A stretch of DNA of 8,863 nt, taken from the NCBI GenBank assembly GCA_031259935.1, contig JAIRKV010000120.1, forward strand, positions 1 to 8,863. The letters run 5' to 3'. Below are positions 1 through 6,541 of this stretch, one piece after another. Positions within the stretch are counted from its first letter, which is position 1. Each line of letters opens with the position of its first letter. This stretch comes from Prevotellaceae bacterium (lineage in GTDB: Bacteria > Bacteroidota > Bacteroidia > Bacteroidales > UBA932). The notes beneath the pieces were generated by a model, which made no database searches, was not told the DNA's origin, and saw nothing but the letters and a program-made list of their open reading frames with translations. A program made the position numbers and the translations under genes.

Positions 1-63
1 ATTAAGACGGTAAATATTTCAGATATTTTTTTCATAATCAACATCAAGTTATCAAATTTTTAT

Positions 64-71
64 TAATTTTG
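64..71 (+). promoter_or_regulatory. Bacteroidota-type -7 box upstream of the TPR gene
   Basis: TAATTTTG matches the Bacteroidota -7 consensus TAnnTTTG and ends 28 nt before the ATG at 100. No convincing TTTG-like -33 element is visible at the expected distance, so this is a one-element match. Confidence 0.5.
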
Positions 72-99
72 CGGCTCAAAAAATAAAATCTTTTGCATT

Positions 100-786
100 A
101 TGTCAAAAAACATCAAAAAAGAAAAGGAAAATATTAAAGCGGTAGGCGAAGCGTTAAGCAAAGGCGAAAAGTTTTTAACCGAAAATAAAACAGCAATCAT
201 TAGAATAATTACGTTTGTGGTTGTTGTTACAGTTGCAATATTTGCTTATGTATATCTTATTGAAAAACCTCGCGCAAATACTGCGCAGGAACAACTGTTT
301 GCAGCACAGCGTTATTTTGAAATCGATTCGTTTAATTTAGCGCTGAACGGCGACGGTATAAACTTTGGTTTCTACGAAATTATCGACGAATACGGTTCGA
401 CAAAAGCAGGTCGTATTGCCCGTTTTTATGCAGGCTTTTGCAATCTTCATTCGGGAAATTATGAAGACGCAATTGATATGTTGAAAGAATTCAACGGACA
501 GGATGAATTACTTCAGGCGCGAGCATATTGCGGTATCGGAGATGCTTATGTTGAACTGGAACAGTACGATGATGCCATCGAATATTTTATGAAAGCCGCC
601 AATTATCGCGAAAATGATTTTAGCGCAGCATATCTTATGAAAGCAGGTTTAACTTACGAACAGTTGGGAAAATATGCGGAAGCTCTGGAAGTATATGAAA
701 AAATAAAAACGCATTACAGTAAAACCATAGAAGCTCAGGAAATTGATAAATACATTGAAAGAGCCAAAATCAAACAGACGGAATAA
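100..786 (+). CDS. Membrane-anchored tetratricopeptide repeat protein
   Basis: This 228-aa protein has a Lys/Glu-rich cytoplasmic N-terminus (residues 1-30), one hydrophobic transmembrane helix at about 32-54 (rich in Val/Ile, ending YVYLIEKP), and a C-terminal domain with about three TPR-like helical hairpins: near 107-131 (ARFYAGFCNLHSGNYEDAI), 139-172 (YCGIGDAYVELEQYDDAIEY) and 177-208 (GLTYEQLGKYAEALEVY). The layout resembles the YfgM-like TPR proteins, which are inner-membrane anchored with the TPR domain in the periplasm and are thought to assist envelope protein folding. That role is inference here; the sequence shows only anchor plus TPR scaffold. Lys on the N-terminal side favours N-in topology. 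The ATG at 100 is preferred because it follows an A-rich leader and the -7 box at 64-71, and no earlier in-frame extension looks coding. yebC follows 72 nt after the stop, beyond a small hairpin. Confidence 0.85.
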   Translation: MSKNIKKEKENIKAVGEALSKGEKFLTENKTAIIRIITFVVVVTVAIFAYVYLIEKPRANTAQEQLFAAQRYFEIDSFNLALNGDGINFGFYEIIDEYGSTKAGRIARFYAGFCNLHSGNYEDAIDMLKEFNGQDELLQARAYCGIGDAYVELEQYDDAIEYFMKAANYRENDFSAAYLMKAGLTYEQLGKYAEALEVYEKIKTHYSKTIEAQEIDKYIERAKIKQTE

Positions 787-804
787 AGAGTCAAAAGGCT
801 CTTT
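785..804 (+). terminator. Short hairpin overlapping the TPR gene stop codon, possible weak terminator
   Basis: An 8-bp stem (AAAGAGTC paired with GGCTCTTT, one T-G wobble) closes an AAAA tetraloop. It begins inside the TAA stop. The T tract after it is poor (ATCGGGTTT), so it may only attenuate read-through into yebC or protect a 3' end. Stem pairing is seen; termination is inferred. Confidence 0.4.
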
Positions 805-858
805 ATCGGGTTTCCAAACTGCATGTTTTGGAATATAAATCAATAAAATCGCAAAAAT

Positions 859-1575
859 ATGGGAAGAGCATTTGAATTTAGAAAGGCAAGAAAAATGAAA
901 CGCTGGGGAAACATGTCCCGCGTATTTACAAAATTGGGTAAAGAAATAACCATTGCGGCAAAAAATGGCGGCGACCCAAATACAAATCCGCATTTGCGCG
1001 CTCTGATACAAACGGCAAAGTCGGAAAATATGCCCAAAGAAAACATAGAACGCGCAATAAAACGCGCTACCGAAAAAGACCAAAGCGATTATAAGGAAAT
1101 GATTTACGAAGGTTACGGACCTTACGGAATAGCATTTTTAATAGAAACGGCAACAGACAATCCAACGCGTACGGTTGCCAATATTCGCAGTTATTTCAAC
1201 AAACACAGCGGTTCGCTTGGAACATCGGGCAGCGTTGAATTTATGTTTGAACATAAATGTATTTTCAAAATAAAAAACCCCGGCAATACGGATATCGAAG
1301 AACTTGAATTTAACCTTATTGATTTCGGAGGCGAAGAAGTTTTTGCCGACGAAAACGATATTGTTATTTACGGCTCGTACGAAGCCTACGGCGCAATACA
1401 AAAATATATCGAAGATAATAATTTTGAACTTGTAAGCGCAGGATTCGACCGATTGCCTACCGTTGACCTTAAAGAACTGACACCCGAACAGCAAACGGAA
1501 ATTGAAAAATTAATCGATAAATTTGAAGACGACGATGACGTTCAAAATGTTTATCATATTATGAAAATGGGATAA
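859..1575 (+). CDS. yebC: YebC/TACO1 family protein
   Basis: The 238-aa product matches the usual length and three-domain layout of the YebC/PmpR/TACO1 family. The N-terminus is the Bacteroidota form (MGRAFEFRKARKMKRWGNMS). The hallmark helical region follows at about residues 36-70, with GGDPNTNPHLRALI and NMPKENIERAIKRATE. The middle domain has YEGYGPYGIAFLIE and DNPTRTVANIR, then KHSGSLGTSGSVEFMF, and the C-terminal acidic region ends DDDDVQNVYHI. The family was long annotated as a transcriptional regulator. More recent work on bacterial YebC and mitochondrial TACO1 supports a ribosome-associated role relieving stalls at difficult sequences such as polyproline. The start at 859 is supported by the conserved MGRAFEFRK start and an A-rich leader. 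A strong terminator lies 23 nt after the stop, so this ends its transcription unit. It has no clear promoter of its own and may depend on read-through from the TPR gene. Confidence 0.95.
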   Translation: MGRAFEFRKARKMKRWGNMSRVFTKLGKEITIAAKNGGDPNTNPHLRALIQTAKSENMPKENIERAIKRATEKDQSDYKEMIYEGYGPYGIAFLIETATDNPTRTVANIRSYFNKHSGSLGTSGSVEFMFEHKCIFKIKNPGNTDIEELEFNLIDFGGEEVFADENDIVIYGSYEAYGAIQKYIEDNNFELVSAGFDRLPTVDLKELTPEQQTEIEKLIDKFEDDDDVQNVYHIMKMG

Positions 1576-1598
1576 AATGCTCATACGGTTACTGATAC

Positions 1599-1633
1599 AA
1601 AGCAGAAACACTTAATCCGTTTTTGCTTTTTTT
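1599..1633 (+). terminator. Rho-independent terminator after yebC
   Basis: The 11-bp stem AAAGCAGAAAC / GTTTTTGCTTT has a single G-T wobble (1605 with 1623), a 9-nt loop (1610-1618), and runs straight into further Ts (1630-1633). This is a classic intrinsic terminator shape. Confidence 0.85.
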
Positions 1634-1708
1634 ATTTGGATACCTGCTCATTAAATTACAGAACAATACCATTTTGACGGCAATATGTTTTGTAAAAAAA
1701 AACAGGAC

Positions 1709-1763
1709 GTTAAACCATTGAAATACGGTTAAACCGTCTAAATATTTTGCGGCAAATTAAACC
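1709..1763. promoter_or_regulatory. Three TTAAACC repeats with an overlapping palindrome, candidate operator
   Basis: TTAAACC occurs three times in the same orientation, at 1710-1716, 1729-1735 and 1757-1763. The first two are extended to GTTAAACC and start 19 nt apart. The middle copy lies within the 13-nt odd palindrome ACGGTTAAACCGT (1725-1737). The cluster lies about 100-155 nt upstream of the ATG at 1865. No clean TAnnTTTG promoter box was found in 1634-1864. Operator function is inferred only from position and repetition in AT-rich DNA. Confidence 0.3.
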
Positions 1764-1864
1764 TTTTTTAAAAACTGTTATCAAACATGTAGTTGTTGCA
1801 AACTTTGATTATGGTTTGTTATAAAAAATTAAATCAAAATACTGAATAAAAATATTAAATACAG

Positions 1865-2596
1865 ATGAAAAAAATCAAAAATGTATTGTTGCCTGTAAGT
1901 ATTTACATACTTTGCTTTACCGCAGCGGCACAAACCGAAAAAGAACCGCTGAAGGCGGAATTTATTAAAAATATCGTTATTGATGGCGAAGATTCGGACT
2001 GGGAATCTGCCATAGCGCTGTTCGACGAAAGCAGCGGACTTATGTACAGCATTGCAAATGACGATGAAAATATTTACATTCTTGTCAAAGCAACAGCAGA
2101 GTCGGCGATGACCAAATTCGTTATGGGCGGCGTTGAAGTATGGATTTCGGCTGATGGAAAAGACAAACGAAAAACAGGAATAAAATATCCTGTGCCGCTT
2201 TCAATGGAAGAACGTTTCCGCAGCATGAACAGAAACGCAACACGCGAAGACGTGCAGCGTCAGGAAAACGAAAGAACTTACAAAACCATGGAACTTCGAG
2301 GTTTTGAAAATATCAAAGACAATACCTACAAAGTTGATGAACTCGATATAAGAGCCGAATACAGCGGTAAAAACGACAATACTGTTGCCGAATATAAAAT
2401 CCCCTTCAATACATTTTGCAAACAGGAACAGATAAACAGTGAAAATATTTTTGCAGTAGGCATAGTTTTAAATGGAATGCAAATGCCTAACTTTGGCGGT
2501 GGCGGACAGCGTTTCGGCGATGGTCAAATGCAACGACAAATGCGCGAAATGTCCAAATCACATTCATTTTGGATTTATACACAATTAACAAAATAA
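1865..2596 (+). CDS. Exported CBM9/DOMON-like domain protein
   Basis: The 243-aa precursor begins with a Sec signal peptide (MKKIKN, hydrophobic core at about 7-20, AAAQ cleavage region at about 20-23). There is no good lipobox: the only early Cys follows Leu in YILCFTA. So a soluble periplasmic protein is more likely than a lipoprotein. Residues 34-100 look like the beta-sandwich start of family 9 carbohydrate-binding-like/DOMON domains: IVIDGEDSDWESAI, then YSIANDDENIYILVKA and GGVEVWISADGKDK. A charged segment (about 115-145) interrupts it, then AEYKIPFNTF and IFAVGIVLNGMQMP resume the fold. Residues 204-232 are unusually rich in Gly, Met and Gln (GMQMPNFGGGGQRFGDG, then QMQRQMREMS). Related domains bind sugars, haem or other ligands, but no diagnostic ligand residues are evident. 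The barrel gene starts 10 nt after the stop, so the two are almost certainly cotranscribed and probably partners. Confidence 0.7.
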   Translation: MKKIKNVLLPVSIYILCFTAAAQTEKEPLKAEFIKNIVIDGEDSDWESAIALFDESSGLMYSIANDDENIYILVKATAESAMTKFVMGGVEVWISADGKDKRKTGIKYPVPLSMEERFRSMNRNATREDVQRQENERTYKTMELRGFENIKDNTYKVDELDIRAEYSGKNDNTVAEYKIPFNTFCKQEQINSENIFAVGIVLNGMQMPNFGGGGQRFGDGQMQRQMREMSKSHSFWIYTQLTK

Positions 2597-2606
2597 AACA
2601 AAAACC

Positions 2607-5357
2607 ATGAAAAAAACATTATTTACTTTCATCATATTGCTGTTTGGAATATATGCATCGGCACAAACAAGCATTACAGGCGTGCTGACCGACGGCGACG
2701 AACCTTTATCTCTGGCAGATGTTATGCTGCACCAAATGCCTGATACTGCATATATAAAAGGAGTTTCGACCGACGACAACGGAGCATTTACAATAAAGGA
2801 TGTTGCCAAAGGCACGTATATGATAAAAATATCTTATATAGGATACGAAGATTTCAGTAAAAAAATATATATAGACGGCGTTACCAAAGAATTTAAATTA
2901 GGAAACGTTGTAATGAAAGCCGGAATTATGCTCAGAGGCGCAAGCGTTACAGGCAAAGCAACTGCCGTAACAATCAAGGGCGATACCGTCGAATACAATC
3001 CCAATGCTTACAAATTACAGGATAATGCCGTTGTAGAAGACCTTTTGAAAAAATTGCCCGGCATTCAGGTTGATAAAGATGGAAGCATTACGGCAAGCGG
3101 CAAGGAAGTATCAAAAGTTTTACTTGGCGGTAAGGAATTTTTTGCAAACGACCCTACGCTTGCCACCAAAAACGTTCCTGTGAAAATTGTAGAAAAAGTT
3201 CAGGTACTCGACAGAAAGTCGGAACAGGAAAGACTTACGGGAATAAGCGATGGAGAGGAAGAAACAGTAATTAATCTCGAAATCAAAAAAGGACAGCAAC
3301 AGGGCTGGATGGGAAATATAACAAGCGGACTGGGCAGAGATATAAAAAATGAATCGGGCAACAAAATAAGATTTGACGAAAGCGCTTTTGTCAACAGACT
3401 TACATCAAACAGCCGATTTACATTAATCAGCAACTTCAACAATACCAATACAGGACGCGGCGGTCGTAATACATTCGGAGGAACTTCGGGAAATACAACA
3501 GCCGGAATGGGCGGCATTGACGTTGCAACATTTGCTACCGACAAATTAACTGTCGAAGGAAGCGGATATTTTACTTATCGAAATACTAACGTAGAAAGCT
3601 TGTCGAATACAAAAACAGTTTTACGGAGCAGTTCGCTGCAAGACAGTTTGAATTACGGCGATTCCCAGTCACTGTCGGACTCGTACAACAGAAACTTAAA
3701 TACAAACGTAAGATTTACCTACAAACCCAACGAATTCAATACAATTATATTTCGTCCGCAAGGCAGCTATTCACATTCCGATTCATACAACGAAAGTTGG
3801 TCTGCAACATTAGACAACAATTTGGATACAGTAAACGAAGCTTCCAGAAAAACCCGTAACGAAAACAAAACAACATCTTACGGCGCCGAATTGAATTACA
3901 GCCATAAATTCGGAACATCCGGCAGAAATCTGTCATTTGAACTGCAATACAGCGGCAGTGATTCCAAAGGCAATACACGGTCAAATTCAACAACAAGCAC
4001 ATCTGATACTGCTATTGTGTTAGACCAGTTGTCGAACAATAAAAACACAAGTACAACTTACCGTTTTCAAACATCTTATGTGGAACCGCTGTCGAAAAAC
4101 AATTTTTTGCAGTTCCGATATTCATACAGCGTAAACAGCAGAGAACAGGAAACCTATACCTACAACAAAGATGAAGTAACGGAAAATTATACGGAATTTG
4201 ATTCGCTGTACAGCAACAATTATGAAAATAAATATATTAATCAGCAGATACATTTAAGTTTCAAACGAACAACCGATAAATACAACTTTCAAATAGGAAT
4301 TAATGTTAATCCACAATCATCAAAAAGCGATGGCATTCGTTATAATACGGATTCAGGAAAGATGGAACGGGTAAATCGAAAACGCAATGTTACAAACTTT
4401 GGTCCTATGGCTCAGTTTCAATATAATTTCACAAAATCGCATAACATCCGAATTGATTACAGAACACGAACAGGACAGCCAAGTTTATCACAGTTGGATC
4501 CGTGGGTTGACAGAACAAATCCTTTGGTTATAAGTTATGGTAACGAAAATCTGAAACCAAGTTTTACACATTCGATGAACGTAAGATATAATCTTAACAA
4601 CCGTTCGACGATGCGTACTCTTATGGTATTTTTACGCGGAAGCATGACGCAAAACAGCATAGTGTCAAATTCAATATATGATACTGCCGGCATTCAGCAT
4701 AGAACTTATGATAATGCCAACGGCGTATGGAATTTAATGAGCAACGTAATCGTCAATTTTCCCATAAATGCCACATTCCAGCTCAATTCAACATCATTCG
4801 CATCGATGAACCACAATGTGAGTTTTGTTAATGGAATTAAAAATACTACTAAATATAACCGATTCGCACCGCATTTAGGCGTGCAGTTCAGCACTTTGTT
4901 TATGGATTTGGGCGTAGGTGGATCATTAACATTTACAAATACAAAAAACTCATTAGCAGTACAAACCGAAAACATACGCGACTACTATGTCAATGCGTGG
5001 ACAACGGTTTATTTACCGTCGAATTTTACGTTTATAAGCGATATTTCGTTTAAAAACGGAAGCGGTTATGCGGCAGGTTATGATGCATCGCAAGTTGTAT
5101 GGAATGCAGGAATTGAAAAAAGTATTATGAATAACAAAGGAACAATAAAATTTTCGGTAAACGATATTTTACGCGATAAAAAGAACATAACATATTCTTC
5201 AAACGACGGTTCTATTCAACAATCATTAACAAATACTTTGAATTGTTATTTCATGATTTCATTTACATACAGATTTAACGTTTTCGGCGGACAGTCGATA
5301 AGCGGCAGTTCATCAATGGGAGGACCCGGCGGCGGAATGATGAGGATAGGAAGATAA
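2607..5357 (+). CDS. Outer-membrane beta-barrel protein with carboxypeptidase-regulatory-like domain (TonB-receptor-like)
   Basis: The 916-aa precursor has a signal peptide (about 1-19, ending ASAQ). A carboxypeptidase-regulatory-like domain follows at about 22-90 (GVLTDGDEPLSLADVML, STDDNGAFTIKDV, YMIKISYIGYEDF). Next is a plug-like region at about 120-235 (IKGDTVEYNPNAYKLQDNAV, VEDLLKKLPGIQVDKDGSI, VEKVQVLDRKSEQERLTGI). The rest, from about 236, is a long Ser/Asn/Thr- and aromatic-rich strand pattern typical of the Bacteroidota outer membrane protein beta-barrel family (OMP_b-brl_3 type). The last strand appears to be MISFTYRFNVF, followed by a Gly/Met/Ser-rich tail of about 21 residues. 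Size fits the family. I see no TonB box or STN domain, and there is no SusD partner, so calling it SusC or an active nutrient transporter is not justified. It is the second gene of an operon with the CBM9/DOMON-like protein. Substrate is unknown. Confidence 0.88.
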   Translation: MKKTLFTFIILLFGIYASAQTSITGVLTDGDEPLSLADVMLHQMPDTAYIKGVSTDDNGAFTIKDVAKGTYMIKISYIGYEDFSKKIYIDGVTKEFKLGNVVMKAGIMLRGASVTGKATAVTIKGDTVEYNPNAYKLQDNAVVEDLLKKLPGIQVDKDGSITASGKEVSKVLLGGKEFFANDPTLATKNVPVKIVEKVQVLDRKSEQERLTGISDGEEETVINLEIKKGQQQGWMGNITSGLGRDIKNESGNKIRFDESAFVNRLTSNSRFTLISNFNNTNTGRGGRNTFGGTSGNTTAGMGGIDVATFATDKLTVEGSGYFTYRNTNVESLSNTKTVLRSSSLQDSLNYGDSQSLSDSYNRNLNTNVRFTYKPNEFNTIIFRPQGSYSHSDSYNESWSATLDNNLDTVNEASRKTRNENKTTSYGAELNYSHKFGTSGRNLSFELQYSGSDSKGNTRSNSTTSTSDTAIVLDQLSNNKNTSTTYRFQTSYVEPLSKNNFLQFRYSYSVNSREQETYTYNKDEVTENYTEFDSLYSNNYENKYINQQIHLSFKRTTDKYNFQIGINVNPQSSKSDGIRYNTDSGKMERVNRKRNVTNFGPMAQFQYNFTKSHNIRIDYRTRTGQPSLSQLDPWVDRTNPLVISYGNENLKPSFTHSMNVRYNLNNRSTMRTLMVFLRGSMTQNSIVSNSIYDTAGIQHRTYDNANGVWNLMSNVIVNFPINATFQLNSTSFASMNHNVSFVNGIKNTTKYNRFAPHLGVQFSTLFMDLGVGGSLTFTNTKNSLAVQTENIRDYYVNAWTTVYLPSNFTFISDISFKNGSGYAAGYDASQVVWNAGIEKSIMNNKGTIKFSVNDILRDKKNITYSSNDGSIQQSLTNTLNCYFMISFTYRFNVFGGQSISGSSSMGGPGGGMMRIGR

Positions 5358-5398
5358 AGCTATTTACGTTGTCATAAGCATATATTTTAATTATGGGG

Positions 5399-5438
5399 CA
5401 GAGAGTTTCTGAATACAGATGAAACTCTCTGTTGTTTT
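5399..5438 (+). terminator. Rho-independent terminator of the export operon
   Basis: A perfect 11-bp stem, CAGAGAGTTTC / GAAACTCTCTG (5399-5409 with 5421-5431), has an 11-nt loop and is followed by TTGTTTT. It lies 41 nt after the barrel stop codon. The arms are nearly T/A-balanced at the tail, so it might also work weakly in the other direction, but no convergent gene is present. Confidence 0.85.
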
Positions 5439-5680
5439 ATCGCTCAATAATCATACCAAAACGGTATCGAAGCAACCTGAAATATACAGATATTTTATTG
5501 ATAATCAATTTATGCAATTGCATTTTGATAATAATTCGGTATCAAAAACGTAAAAGAAAACATTCGTTTACCGTAATGATTTATCTCACTTATTATGCTG
5601 AAGTTCAATAAAATAAATTTTCAATGAAATTTAAACAGTTTCTAATTTCCATCTGTAAATTTCATTGGAATTTTTATTTG
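5439..5680. repeat. Gene-free stretch with a cluster of inverted repeats
   Basis: Between the terminator at 5399-5438 and the promoter before the 94-aa gene I see no convincing reading frame, but there are several dyads. ATTGATAATCAAT (5497-5509) is an odd palindrome. ATGCAATTGCAT (5512-5523) is a perfect 12-bp palindrome. TTTTGATA / TATCAAAA (5523-5530 with 5540-5547) is an 8-bp stem with a 9-nt loop. The largest pairs CAATGAAATTT (5622-5632) with AAATTTCATTG (5657-5667), extended inward by ACAG/CTGT across a 2-nt bulge (5633-5634) and outward by a few A/T pairs. It is followed by TTTTTATTT, so it could end a short untranslated RNA. Function is not established; AT-rich DNA yields dyads easily, but the last one is long. 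Confidence 0.45.
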
Positions 5681-5714
5681 TTTGCGTGTAGTCGAAGATT
5701 TTATGCTATCTTTG
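5681..5714 (+). promoter_or_regulatory. Bacteroidota-type promoter for the 94-aa gene
   Basis: The -7 box TATCTTTG (5707-5714) fits TAnnTTTG exactly. TTTG at 5681-5684 is a possible -33 element with a 22-nt spacer, slightly long; a second TTTG is at 5677-5680. The predicted transcript start is near 5721, about 25 nt before the ATG. Confidence 0.65.
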
Positions 5715-5745
5715 CAATCTGAAATAATAAATTTATAAAATAATT

Positions 5746-6030
5746 ATGGCAAAATTGCGTAATCTTAAAAAGGATATTGATTATTTGATAAGCGAAGTTT
5801 TAAGCGATTGTTATTCGCTTGCTTATCTGTATCCCGATAAAAGAGAAAAATCGATTGAAATTATCAACGAGGTCGTTGATTTTCGAAACAAAATGTTTGA
5901 ACGGACAAATAAACCCGATGGCAAAAATGATAAAAAACTTGTAAGAACTCATTATAAAAATATTAGTAAAGATTTGCTTACGGGTGTTGATGAGTTTTTT
6001 AAAAGGATTAGCGAATTGACAAAGGAATAA
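5746..6030 (+). CDS. Small conserved-looking protein of unknown function
   Basis: I do not recognise a named domain in this 94-aa protein. It is charged, soluble-looking and predicted mostly helical. It opens with MAKLRNLKKDIDYLISEVLS, has a short aromatic patch (CYSLAYLYPDKREKS), then helices around IEIINEVVDFRNKMFER, a Lys/Asn/Asp-rich linker (NKPDGKNDKK), and a final helix ending FFKRISELTKE. There is no signal peptide, membrane helix or zinc-type Cys cluster (a single Cys). My impression is that similar 90-100-aa proteins occur in Bacteroidales, but I cannot confirm that here. Support for a real gene is good: a well-matched promoter box at 5707-5714, an ATG about 25 nt after the expected start, and codon use like its neighbours. 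rplS follows after 117 nt with its own promoter, so the two appear separately transcribed. No terminator is obvious between them. Confidence 0.75.
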   Translation: MAKLRNLKKDIDYLISEVLSDCYSLAYLYPDKREKSIEIINEVVDFRNKMFERTNKPDGKNDKKLVRTHYKNISKDLLTGVDEFFKRISELTKE

Positions 6031-6045
6031 ATTTTAAAAATAATA

Positions 6046-6075
6046 TTTGCATTTCACAAAAAATTATTACCTTTG
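6046..6075 (+). promoter_or_regulatory. Bacteroidota-type promoter for rplS
   Basis: TACCTTTG (6068-6075) matches TAnnTTTG, and TTTG at 6046-6049 is 18 nt upstream as a -33 candidate. The expected transcript start near 6082 would leave a leader of about 65 nt before the rplS ATG. I could not identify a known ribosomal-protein leader structure in it. Confidence 0.7.
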
Positions 6076-6147
6076 CGACCCAAAATTAAAGCAACCTCTT
6101 ATTTCAGTTCGATAATGTTGCAGGCATAAACACAAAAATATAAAGAA

Positions 6148-6528
6148 ATGGACTTAATAAAAGTTGCCGAACAGGCATTTGCAAATGAACAACAAAAAGA
6201 ATTTCCTGCATTTAAGGCAGGCGATACAATTACGGTTACTTATAAAATTAAAGAAGGTAACAAGGAAAGACTTCAGAATTTTCGCGGAGTTGTGATACAA
6301 GTGAAAAAAGGAAGCGCAAAAACATTTACAATTCGTAAAATTTCGGATGGTGTTGGCGTTGAACGTATTTTTCCTGTAAATTCTCCATTTATTGAAAATA
6401 TTGAAGTTAACAAATATGCAAAAGTGCGCAGAGCGAGAATTTATTATTTGCGCAACCTTACAGGTAAGAAAGCAAGATTAAAAGAAAAACGTTTTTTTTC
6501 TCCTGCAAATACATCAGGAGAAGCATAA
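6148..6528 (+). CDS. rplS: 50S ribosomal protein L19
   Basis: This is a clear L19, part of the large subunit near the interface with the small subunit. Seen motifs include FKAGDTITVTYKIKEGNKER (about 23-42), LQNFRGVVIQVKKGSAKTF, then FTIRKISDGVGVERIFPVNS and PFIENIEVNKYAKVRRARIY, ending YYLRNLTGKKARLKEKRFF. At 126 aa it is slightly longer than the usual 115-120 because of a short tail (SPANTSGEA) after the conserved LKEKRF. The usual upstream partners of rplS in many bacteria (rpsP, rimM, trmD) are absent; it has its own promoter at 6046-6075. The tRNA-Arg gene begins 13 nt after the stop with no terminator between, so the two are probably on one transcript. The last codons contain a hairpin (6498-6522). 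Confidence 0.97.
   Translation: MDLIKVAEQAFANEQQKEFPAFKAGDTITVTYKIKEGNKERLQNFRGVVIQVKKGSAKTFTIRKISDGVGVERIFPVNSPFIENIEVNKYAKVRRARIYYLRNLTGKKARLKEKRFFSPANTSGEA
6498..6522 (+). other. Hairpin in the rplS 3' end just before the tRNA
   Basis: TTCTCCTG (6498-6505) and CAGGAGAA (6515-6522) form a perfect 8-bp stem with a 9-nt loop, ending only 4 nt before the rplS stop codon codons finish and 19 nt before the tRNA. A run of eight Ts (6492-6499) precedes it and no T tract follows, so it is not an intrinsic terminator. It could stabilise the rplS mRNA 3' end after the tRNA is cut out. Confidence 0.45.
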
Positions 6529-6541
6529 AAACGAACTTAAA

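Noticed and set aside
812..833. TTCCAAA/TTTGGAA hairpin before yebC
   Set aside because: The 7-bp stem is followed by TATAAAT rather than a T tract, and is short enough to arise by chance; no regulatory role can be supported.
649..1083. 144-aa open frame on the minus strand across the TPR/yebC junction
   Set aside because: It is antisense to two well-supported genes, is Phe/Cys-rich in the manner of reverse-strand reading of AT-rich genes, and has no recognisable domain.
1681..1692. TATGTTTTG as a -7 box for the export operon
   Set aside because: Spacing inside the box is one base too long for TAnnTTTG and it lies about 170 nt from the ATG. The other candidates at 1743-1749 (one base short) and 1810-1818 (one base long) also fail.
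3200..3544. 114-aa minus-strand frame inside the barrel gene
   Set aside because: It is antisense to conserved plug and barrel sequence, with no promoter box or family match.
2607..5357. SusC-type nutrient importer
   Set aside because: No TonB box, no SusC signature and no SusD gene nearby; only the general regulatory-domain plus plug-like plus barrel layout is visible.
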